From contig CAOJZR010000030.1 in assembly GCA_948466105.1 (NCBI GenBank), forward strand, positions 1 to 7,098: a stretch of DNA of 7,098 nt. Direction: 5' to 3'. A model generated the notes under the pieces. That model was not told the origin of the DNA. It saw nothing but the letters and a program-made list of their open reading frames with translations, and did not search any database. The position numbers and the translations under genes were made by a program. Shown in pieces: positions 1 through 5,520 of the stretch. Numbering within the stretch: the stretch's first letter is position 1; every line of letters begins with the position of its first letter. Origin of the DNA: an uncultured Bacillota bacterium. GTDB lineage: Bacteria; Bacillota_I; Bacilli_A; RF39; UBA660.

Positions 1-2388
1 ATTAAAAATAATACGCGCATTGGTATTTATAGTGATAATGGTTCTGATAGCCAAAAATGGAATGTAAAACATATTGGTGGTAACTATTATGAAATAACTA
101 ATGTTAATAATAGAAATCAGATGATGGATGTTTATGGAGCTTATAAAACTAACCAAACACCTATACAATTTTATACTAGGAACGGTAATGATGCTCAAAA
201 ATGGTATATAAAATATGTTGGTAATGGTTATTATAATATTGTATCTAAGTGTAATGGTTTAAATGTCGATGTTACAGGAGCTGTTAGTGCTGATGGTACA
301 GAGGTTCAGATGTATCAAAATAATGGGAATAATGCTCAAAAATGGAAATTTATTGAGATTATTGAGCCTAAGCAAACTATTGCTGACGGTACTTATATAA
401 TTGGTAGTTCTTTAGATCCTAATATGAAACTTGATGTTGCTGGCGCTATATCTAAAAACAACACTAATGTTCAATTGTATTTTAAAAATGATGGATGGGC
501 TCAAATTTGGAATGTTAAATATTTAAATGACGGATATTATTCGCTTACAACGTTTTTAGATGATGACTTATCTTTGGATGTTTATGGAGCGTATAAAACT
601 AATGGTACTAATGTACAATTATATCAAAATAATGGTAGTAAGGCACAAAGGTGGATTATTAAAGAATCTAAGAAAGGAACTTATAATATTGTTTCTGAGC
701 TGGATAATATGTATCTTGATGTTACAGGCGCAGTAACATGGAATGGTACTAATATTCAAATTTATCACGGTAATGGTAATGCAGCTCAAGATTTTATTTT
801 TACAAAAGTAGATGCTCAAAAACTTGAGGATGGACTTTATACTATTGGGTCATTACTTGATAAAGGAAAAGGGCTTGGCGTTAATTCTGAAGTCGCTTAT
901 AATGCGCTAAATGTTCAACTTAAAAATTTAGATGATTTGAATTCAAGAAAATGGTATGTGAAGCATTTGATTAACGGAGTATATAGTGTAACTTCTGCAT
1001 TGGATACAACTAAGGTTTTAGATGTTTCTGGTGGTGGGAAGTATAATGGAGCTAATGTCCAACTTTATAATTGGCTTAATCTTGCTTCGCAAAAGTGGAA
1101 AATTAAATATGCTTCTGATGGATCTTATAATTTGATTGATAATAATAGTGGTTTATATTTGGATGTTTATGGAGCGTACAGCGCTGATGGAACAAATATT
1201 CAATTATATCAAGGTAATGGTAATGATGCCCAAAAATTTGTTTTTAATAAAACTGAAAAAAATTCATTACAGCGTACATATGAGGATGGATATTATAATA
1301 TATATAGTGCTTTAGATTTATCTATGTCATTAGATGTTGCTGGGGCGGTTAAAGCTAATGGTACTAATGTACAATTATATCAGAATAATGGAAACAATGC
1401 CCAAATATGGTATTTAAAATATTTGGATAATGGTTATTATTCAATAACGACTGCTATGAATCCTGCCGTATCATTAGATGCTGCTGGAGCGGGGATGACT
1501 AATGGAACAAATATTCAAATTTATAAAAATAATGGTTCTAATAGTCAACAATGGTTACTTAAAGATTTAGGTAATGGTTATGTGTCTATAATTTCTAAGC
1601 AAAATGGTTTATATTTGGATGTTTATGGCGCATATAAAAATAACGGAACAAACATTCAATTATATCAAGGCAATGGTAATGATGCTCAAAAATGGAAATT
1701 AGTTAAAAACATTGATAAAAAAGTATATAAAGGGGTTGATATTTCCCATTATAATACTGAAGGATCTAAATGGATTGATTGGAATAAAGTAGGAAAATCT
1801 GATATTGGATTTATTATTATTAAAGCGGCTGAAGGTGCTACAGATGGTGATTCTAAATTTAAAGAGTATGTTGCACAATGTGAAAAATACAATATTCCTT
1901 ATGGGGTGTATTTGTATTCGCACGCTGTAAGATTAGAAGGTGGAATTGAAAGTGCAACAGAAGAAGCTAACAATATTCTTAACAGAATTAAAAATTCAGG
2001 CTATAAACCTAGTTTAGGTACTCAAATATTTTTGGATATGGAGAAAGATAGTGTTACTGGACTTGGAATTACTCAATTAACTTCTATAGCTGATAAATTT
2101 TGTTCTACCGTGGAAGCTAATGGGTATAGTTGCGGGATATATGCTAATCAAACTTGGTTTGAAAATTATTTAGATAGAGATTCACTTTCAAAAAAATATA
2201 TTTTATGGTTGGCTAAATATCCACCAGTGGCACATCCTGGATTTGATTATGCTATTAATTATGATAAAAACAATATTCCTAATTTTGATTCATATAAATA
2301 TTGGCAATTTGCTTCTGACGGTAGTTTGCCTAATATGGGATTTTATGGAAATGTTGATGTGAATATTGGCTATAATATATTTGAATAA
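1..2388 (+). CDS. Secreted multi-ricin-lectin GH25 lysozyme (5' partial)
   Basis: The frame is open from base 1, so the gene starts upstream; the ATG at 121 is internal, in the middle of a lectin repeat. The 795 visible codons begin with four beta-trefoil ricin-type lectin units (bases 1-360, 385-810, 829-1250, 1285-1710), each with three repeats of the form LDVxGA...NGTNVQLY...AQxW. A complete glycoside hydrolase 25 domain follows (about 1723-2385). It has the N-terminal GVDISHYN motif (Asp codon 1738-1740), IIIKAAEG, the catalytic DxE pair (FLDMEK; Asp 2035-2037, Glu 2041-2043), GIYANQTWF, LWLAKY and a C-terminal WQFAS...GNVDVNIGY block. GH25 enzymes cleave the MurNAc-GlcNAc bond of peptidoglycan outside the cell. 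The lectin units probably hold the enzyme on wall or host glycans. Any signal peptide lies outside the window. It could be an autolysin, a competition lysozyme or a host-mucin-associated enzyme; the domain calls are secure, the role is not. Confidence 0.93.
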   Translation: MKNNTRIGIYSDNGSDSQKWNVKHIGGNYYEITNVNNRNQMMDVYGAYKTNQTPIQFYTRNGNDAQKWYIKYVGNGYYNIVSKCNGLNVDVTGAVSADGTEVQMYQNNGNNAQKWKFIEIIEPKQTIADGTYIIGSSLDPNMKLDVAGAISKNNTNVQLYFKNDGWAQIWNVKYLNDGYYSLTTFLDDDLSLDVYGAYKTNGTNVQLYQNNGSKAQRWIIKESKKGTYNIVSELDNMYLDVTGAVTWNGTNIQIYHGNGNAAQDFIFTKVDAQKLEDGLYTIGSLLDKGKGLGVNSEVAYNALNVQLKNLDDLNSRKWYVKHLINGVYSVTSALDTTKVLDVSGGGKYNGANVQLYNWLNLASQKWKIKYASDGSYNLIDNNSGLYLDVYGAYSADGTNIQLYQGNGNDAQKFVFNKTEKNSLQRTYEDGYYNIYSALDLSMSLDVAGAVKANGTNVQLYQNNGNNAQIWYLKYLDNGYYSITTAMNPAVSLDAAGAGMTNGTNIQIYKNNGSNSQQWLLKDLGNGYVSIISKQNGLYLDVYGAYKNNGTNIQLYQGNGNDAQKWKLVKNIDKKVYKGVDISHYNTEGSKWIDWNKVGKSDIGFIIIKAAEGATDGDSKFKEYVAQCEKYNIPYGVYLYSHAVRLEGGIESATEEANNILNRIKNSGYKPSLGTQIFLDMEKDSVTGLGITQLTSIADKFCSTVEANGYSCGIYANQTWFENYLDRDSLSKKYILWLAKYPPVAHPGFDYAINYDKNNIPNFDSYKYWQFASDGSLPNMGFYGNVDVNIGYNIFE
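599..626 (+). repeat. Exact 28-bp direct repeat, copy A
   Basis: This 28-bp stretch encodes the TNGTNVQLYQ part of a lectin repeat. It is identical base for base to 1355-1382. It lies in the second repeat of trefoil 2, while its partner lies in the first repeat of trefoil 4. Confidence 0.85.
1149..1172 (+). repeat. Exact 24-bp direct repeat, copy A (trefoil 3)
   Basis: This stretch encodes GLYLDVYG in the third repeat of trefoil 3 and is identical to 1605-1628. The similarity continues downstream at the same 456-nt offset, for example the IQLYQGNGNDAQK segment at 1198-1236 against 1654-1692, with only scattered base differences. Confidence 0.85.
1355..1382 (+). repeat. Exact 28-bp direct repeat, copy B
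   Basis: This is the partner of 599-626, with no mismatch over 28 bp. It lies in the first repeat of trefoil 4. Identity also at synonymous positions suggests recent duplication or gene conversion among the lectin repeats. Confidence 0.85.
1605..1628 (+). repeat. Exact 24-bp direct repeat, copy B (trefoil 4)
   Basis: This is the partner of 1149-1172, in the third repeat of trefoil 4. The 456-nt offset equals one whole trefoil unit (829 to 1285), as expected if trefoils 3 and 4 share a duplicated segment. Confidence 0.85.
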
Positions 2389-2407
2389 TAATATTTTCAT
2401 ATATGAT

Positions 2408-2437
2408 AAAAGGATGAAATTGATATTTCATCCTTTT
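2408..2437. terminator. Bidirectional intrinsic terminator between convergent genes
   Basis: A perfect 13-bp inverted repeat (arms 2408-2420 and 2425-2437) encloses the 4-nt loop TGAT. On the + strand it ends in a T-run (2434-2439) and starts 19 nt after the lysozyme stop. On the - strand it ends in four Ts and starts directly after the acyltransferase stop codon (2440-2438). It can therefore serve both genes. The stem is AT-rich, with a GGATG/CATCC core, and the U-tract beyond the stem is short on both sides, so termination efficiency is uncertain. Confidence 0.8.
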
Positions 2438-3550
2438 TTAATAGTTTTGAATATAATTATAAAATTTGTCTGTTATTTTTTTGTAGGTTTTTCGTTTTTT
2501 TATAAAATTAAATGTTTTTTGTCTGATGAATTCTATGAATGCACATACGATAAATATAGCTATTGCTATAACAAATATTTTTATGAAAATAGTAGGGTTT
2601 GTAATGTGGGCACCAGTATCTATTTTTAGCCATTTATATAACATTACTTGTATGTATGGATTATCATGGATTAAGTATACTCCAAAAATTAATGGGCTGA
2701 TAAAATTAATTATTTTGCTTTTTATATTTAAAGTTCCAAACCATAAGAAGTAACATATTGACTGCGCTAGAACAAAGAGACAGTTATAGTGCAATGCATT
2801 ATTTGTTATTTGATTTCCTATATAAGTTCCAATTGGTGTTTGGAAATTTTCCAGTGTTGTTCCAAAACAGTAGAAAATAAAATTTATAAATGCGAATCCA
2901 AAGAAACCTATAAATAATAAAGTTTGAATTTTATTTTTTGAATAATTTTTAAAATGGATATTATTTTGAATAGGGTATTTAGCAAAATATGCTCCTATGA
3001 AATAAAGGATTATAAATTGTATTACAGTAAATCCATCGTTTGGACCTAAATAATGCTCAGATAGGAATGGAAATATAGTAAAACAAAGAATTGAAATGAT
3101 AATTAAGTTTCTATGTGTTTTTTGATCCATATTTTTGATTAATAAATTTAAAAATGGACTTAGGATATATAATATTAAATAACAAGCGACAAACCAGTAT
3201 CCAGCTAAATAAATTGGGTTTAAAGCGTTTAAATATTGTATTTTGGTTAAACCATAGATTCCTGTTATTAGTAAAATAGTAGCGATAACTACTTTATAAA
3301 ACCACGCTGAATTTAGATTGTGAAAGAAACTTTTGATGGAAAATTTTTTATCATATTGAAAATAGCCACTTACTAAAATAAATGAATTAACATGGACTAA
3401 ACTTATACATAATATTAAAAGCAAAATTAAATGTATGCTGCCGCTAGTATTATCTAAAAGTTTACCATGAAAAATGATATGATAAATTACTATAAATAGC
3501 ATGGATATTATACGCATTAGTTCATAATTAGATTGTCTTTCTTTTTTCAT
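2438..3550 (-). CDS. Acyltransferase-3 family membrane O-acyltransferase
   Basis: This is a 370-residue multi-pass membrane protein that probably moves an acyl group, typically acetyl, from the cytoplasmic side onto a surface glycan. The N-terminus reads SNYELMRIISML and contains the family's R-X10-H signature (Arg13 and His24) in the first membrane helix. Further family hallmarks are WFVACYLILYILSPFLN in the middle and FGVYLIHDNPYI near the C-terminus. Roughly ten hydrophobic helices are visible, with a basic C-terminal tail. The start is set at 3550 because AGGGGGAG (3565-3558) lies 7 nt upstream; an in-frame ATG at 3595 has no such site and sits almost at the predicted transcription start. 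The length is typical for the family without a fused SGNH domain. It is transcribed alone, convergent with the lysozyme and divergent from the SGNH gene. The substrate cannot be read from sequence; polysaccharide or wall polymer O-acetylation is most likely. Confidence 0.9.
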   Translation of the reverse strand: MKKERQSNYELMRIISMLFIVIYHIIFHGKLLDNTSGSIHLILLLILCISLVHVNSFILVSGYFQYDKKFSIKSFFHNLNSAWFYKVVIATILLITGIYGLTKIQYLNALNPIYLAGYWFVACYLILYILSPFLNLLIKNMDQKTHRNLIIISILCFTIFPFLSEHYLGPNDGFTVIQFIILYFIGAYFAKYPIQNNIHFKNYSKNKIQTLLFIGFFGFAFINFIFYCFGTTLENFQTPIGTYIGNQITNNALHYNCLFVLAQSICYFLWFGTLNIKSKIINFISPLIFGVYLIHDNPYIQVMLYKWLKIDTGAHITNPTIFIKIFVIAIAIFIVCAFIEFIRQKTFNFIKKRKTYKKITDKFYNYIQNY

Positions 3551-3557
3551 AAATATA

Positions 3558-3565
3558 CTCCCCCT
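3558..3565 (-). promoter_or_regulatory. Ribosome binding site deciding the acyltransferase start
   Basis: AGGGGGAG on the - strand lies 7 nt before the ATG at 3550. It is the only purine-rich Shine-Dalgarno-like site near the possible starts, so it selects the 370-residue form over the 385-residue form. Confidence 0.8.
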
Positions 3566-3605
3566 GAATTTTAGTACTTTGTATTGTGTACTCAACCCTA
3601 TAACA

Positions 3606-3634
3606 ATTATAATATATTTTTATGGTTTTTTAAA
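3606..3634 (-). promoter_or_regulatory. Candidate sigma-A promoter for the acyltransferase
   Basis: On the - strand there is a consensus -10 TATAAT (3611-3606) with TTTAAA (3634-3629) 17 nt upstream as a 4/6 match to the -35 box. It predicts transcription starting near 3599 and a leader of about 50 nt before the ATG at 3550. In such AT-rich DNA, chance matches are common, so this is tentative. Confidence 0.45.
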
Positions 3635-3682
3635 TAGATTTGTTTTATTTTGTTTACAATAATTATTAAAAGTAATGTTTTT

Positions 3683-3711
3683 TTGAATTTTTGTCTTAAA
3701 TATGATAATAT
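3683..3711 (+). promoter_or_regulatory. Weak candidate promoter for the SGNH-UbiA-membrane protein operon
   Basis: TTGAAT (3683-3688) and TAATAT (3706-3711) are separated by 17 nt, each a 4/6 match to sigma-A boxes. An overlapping GATAAT (3704-3709) matches better but gives a 15-nt spacer. Either would place the start only about 10-15 nt before the ATG at 3729 and would rule out the upstream ATG at 3702. No operator-like inverted repeat stands out in the 178-nt divergent region. Confidence 0.3.
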
Positions 3712-3728
3712 ATTTTAGTGGTGGTTGT

Positions 3729-4613
3729 ATGATATCAATGATATGCGATAATAATTTGCTTTTTTTTATTGAACATTCAAGATATTTGGATATTTTTTGT
3801 TATGTCGTAATATTCATGTGTTTATTGTGCGCTACAATACTTATGAATGGTAATTTTAATAGAAAAGGCAATTTTCTTTTACAAAAAATTTTTTTATCTA
3901 TTATAATGTTTATGTTTTTACTGTTTTTGTTAATAATAATATTCAACACTTTTATTTCTAATAATTACGAGGGGTGTACTTGCAAGGTGTCTTTGAAACG
4001 TAATATTGAAAATCAATTAACAGAAAAAAAAGAGATTAAAAAATATGGCGTAAATAAAGTTATTGTTGTTGGTGATTCTAGAATGGAATTTATTATTGAT
4101 GGAAAACATGGTAAATTTGATATTCCTTCAAATTTTGCTTTTATTGCTAAGAGTGGGGCAGAGATTGAGTGGCTTGAAACAAATGCTTTAAAACGCTTGA
4201 AAACAAATTTAAACGAATGTGATGATAGTAAATGTCATGTTGTATTTAATTTAGGTGTTAATGACTTTTATACTAATACAGATGTAGCTGAAATTGTTAG
4301 TAATTATTTTGATTATTATAAGGAATTGGTTAATGAGTATCCTGAAGTCGCGTTTTATTTTTTATCTGTTAATCCGATTAATGATAATATTGTGAGAAAA
4401 TATTTTCCATCTTTGAAGGCCACTAGTGAATTTATAGAAAAATTTAATGCTACTATGTTTGATGATGTTGAAAATTTAAATGAATCTAATTTTAAGATAT
4501 GTGATTCTTATCACGAATTAGAATTTAAAAGTAAGGATGGTCTTCATTATGATAGAAACACAGGGCAGAGTATATTGAATTATATTACAAATCATTGTAT
4601 AATATATGAGTAA
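3729..4613 (+). CDS. Membrane-anchored SGNH/GDSL esterase or acyltransferase
   Basis: This 294-residue protein has two membrane helices (about residues 20-39 and 54-76) and then an SGNH-fold domain. Block I is VVGDSRM (nucleophile Ser117), the block II Gly is probably Gly143 in AKSGAEIEW, block III is LGVND (176-179, Asn178), and block V is DGLHY (Asp270, His273). All expected catalytic residues are present. The loop between the helices is basic (Arg45, Lys46, Lys53), so the catalytic domain should face outside. SGNH domains of this type add or remove O-acyl groups on glycans. ATG 3729 is preferred over the in-frame ATG 3702, because GGTGG (3720-3724) precedes it and 3702 has no ribosome site. 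It is the first gene of the operon, 20 nt before the UbiA gene, and divergent from the AT3 gene, its plausible acyl-supplying partner. Esterase versus transferase activity cannot be settled here. Confidence 0.85.
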   Translation: MISMICDNNLLFFIEHSRYLDIFCYVVIFMCLLCATILMNGNFNRKGNFLLQKIFLSIIMFMFLLFLLIIIFNTFISNNYEGCTCKVSLKRNIENQLTEKKEIKKYGVNKVIVVGDSRMEFIIDGKHGKFDIPSNFAFIAKSGAEIEWLETNALKRLKTNLNECDDSKCHVVFNLGVNDFYTNTDVAEIVSNYFDYYKELVNEYPEVAFYFLSVNPINDNIVRKYFPSLKATSEFIEKFNATMFDDVENLNESNFKICDSYHELEFKSKDGLHYDRNTGQSILNYITNHCIIYE

Positions 4614-4620
4614 TTGATAG

Positions 4621-4628
4621 TAAGGTGA
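4621..4628 (+). promoter_or_regulatory. Ribosome binding site deciding the UbiA-family start
   Basis: TAAGGTGA lies 5 nt before the ATG at 4634. A GTG at 4625 is in frame but sits inside this Shine-Dalgarno sequence, so it is not a start. The core matches the GGTGA part of the AGGAGGTGATC consensus, as does the site of the next gene (5511-5517). Confidence 0.8.
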
Positions 4629-4633
4629 TTTAC

Positions 4634-5509
4634 ATGAGTAATGTTAAAGAATATTTGAAATTAATTAGGGTAAAACATTATGTTAAAAATTTATTAATAT
4701 TTTTACCTTTGTTTTTTAGTGGGTTTTATAAAGATTTTGATAAAACTTTAAGTTGTATAGTCGGATTTGTTTTATTTTGTTTAATATCTTCAATTATTTA
4801 CGTTTTTAATGATTTATCTGATATTGAGAAAGATCGTTTGCATGAAACGAAAAAAAATAGGCCTCTAGCTTCTGGCGCGATTTCTGTTAAATGTGCTTAT
4901 GTGGTGATTTTTTCTTTGCTATTTTGCTGTCTATTATTAATTGGTTTACTTATTTTTCTTAGAAGTAATTTATATGCTTTACTTTTACCTTTACTTTATA
5001 TAATAATTAATATTTTATACAGCAAGGGTCTTAAAAATGTTGTTTTACTTGATGTTGTTATATTAGTTTCTGGATTCTTAATTCGTTTATTCTTTGGTGG
5101 TATTTTGATTGATGCAGAAGTTTCTAATTGGCTATATTTAACTGTTATGTCTGGAGCTTTTTACATGGGTTTTGGAAAGCGCCGAAACGAATTTATTCGT
5201 AATAAAGAAAAAACTCGTAAAGTTTTAAAATATTATAATAAAGAATTTTTAGATAAAAGCATGTATGTTTGTTTAACTTTGACTATTGTATTTTATTCTA
5301 TGTGGACGGTGGATCCTATTGTAGTAGGTAAGCTTGGCAATCATTTGTTAATTTGGACGGTACCGCTTTTAATGATGATTTTGTTTCAATATAGTTTATC
5401 GGTTGAAAAGGATTCTGATGGTGATCCAGTTGAAGTGGTGCTTCATAGTAAGTCTTTGATGACAACAGCGCTCATTTATATTATAACTATTATTTTGATT
5501 TGGATTTAG
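4634..5509 (+). CDS. UbiA-superfamily polyprenyl-phosphate phosphoribosyltransferase-like (DPPR synthase-like)
   Basis: This 291-residue integral membrane prenyltransferase-fold protein is complete. It carries the first Asp-rich motif NDxxDxxxD (Asn59, Asp60, Asp63, Asp67) and then RPLASG (76-81). A second conserved region follows: YSKGLK...LLDVVILVSGFLIR (Asp140, Arg151). GKRRNE (181-186) and a C-terminal DPVEV (264-268) follow as well. The last two, together with the N-terminal LIRVKHYVKNLLIFLPL, are features of 5-phosphoribosyl-1-pyrophosphate:decaprenyl-phosphate transferases such as mycobacterial Rv3806c, rather than of quinone or heme UbiA enzymes. Such enzymes make polyprenyl-phosphoryl-ribose 5-phosphate, precursor of the lipid-linked arabinofuranose or ribofuranose donor. 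It probably has about 8-9 helices. It lies second in the operon, 11 nt before a large membrane protein that could use the product. The epimerase (DprE1/DprE2) and phosphatase genes are not in the window. The subfamily call rests on motifs only. Confidence 0.85.
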   Translation: MSNVKEYLKLIRVKHYVKNLLIFLPLFFSGFYKDFDKTLSCIVGFVLFCLISSIIYVFNDLSDIEKDRLHETKKNRPLASGAISVKCAYVVIFSLLFCCLLLIGLLIFLRSNLYALLLPLLYIIINILYSKGLKNVVLLDVVILVSGFLIRLFFGGILIDAEVSNWLYLTVMSGAFYMGFGKRRNEFIRNKEKTRKVLKYYNKEFLDKSMYVCLTLTIVFYSMWTVDPIVVGKLGNHLLIWTVPLLMMILFQYSLSVEKDSDGDPVEVVLHSKSLMTTALIYIITIILIWI

Positions 5510-5510
5510 G

Positions 5511-5517
5511 TAGGTGA
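5511..5517 (+). promoter_or_regulatory. Ribosome binding site of the downstream membrane protein
   Basis: TAGGTGA lies 3 nt before the ATG at 5521 and directly after the UbiA-family stop (5507-5509). The 11-nt gap suggests translational coupling. Confidence 0.7.
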
Positions 5518-5520
5518 CTT

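Larger units (their letters stand above)
1..1710 (+). repeat. Twelve ricin-type (QxW) lectin repeats in four trefoils
   Basis: Protein-level tandem repeats of about 45-50 residues lie within the lysozyme gene. The QxW-type positions read, in order: SQKW, AQKW, AQKW | AQIW, AQRW, AQDF | SRKW, SQKW, AQKF | AQIW, SQQW, AQKW. The first two of each triplet run straight into the next repeat through a phrase like VKYxxxGYYxI. The third runs into a linker and then a new DGxYxIxSxLD start (bases 385, 829, 1285). This fixes the three-fold phasing and shows four beta-trefoils, the first missing its opening residues. Unit lengths are 148 and 152 codons for units 2 and 3. Confidence 0.9.

Noticed and set aside
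121..123. ATG at 121 as start of the lysozyme gene
   Set aside because: The frame is open back to base 1 and encodes a clear lectin repeat with SQKW before it; no ribosome site precedes the ATG.
619..819. - strand ORF opposite the lectin repeats, and a similar one at 1699-1923
   Set aside because: Both are antisense to conserved lectin and GH25 codons, with low-complexity Ile/Asn-rich products and no ribosome site.
1..1710. CRISPR-like or non-coding tandem repeat array
   Set aside because: The repeats are imperfect, multiples of three in spacing, lie within one open frame and encode a known lectin fold.
2366..2753. Two short + strand ORFs over the acyltransferase 3' end (2366-2629, 2526-2753)
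   Set aside because: Their translations have no recognisable domain and they run antisense to a well-supported membrane protein; they are shadows.
3551..3595. ATG at 3595 as acyltransferase start (15 extra residues)
   Set aside because: There is no ribosome site, it lies at the predicted transcription start, and the family N-terminus begins at the ATG at 3550, which has a good Shine-Dalgarno sequence.
3702..3728. ATG at 3702 as SGNH start
   Set aside because: It overlaps the candidate -10 region and has no ribosome site; ATG 3729 follows GGTGG.
4625..4633. GTG at 4625 as UbiA-family start
   Set aside because: The GTG is part of the Shine-Dalgarno sequence AAGGTGA that serves ATG 4634.
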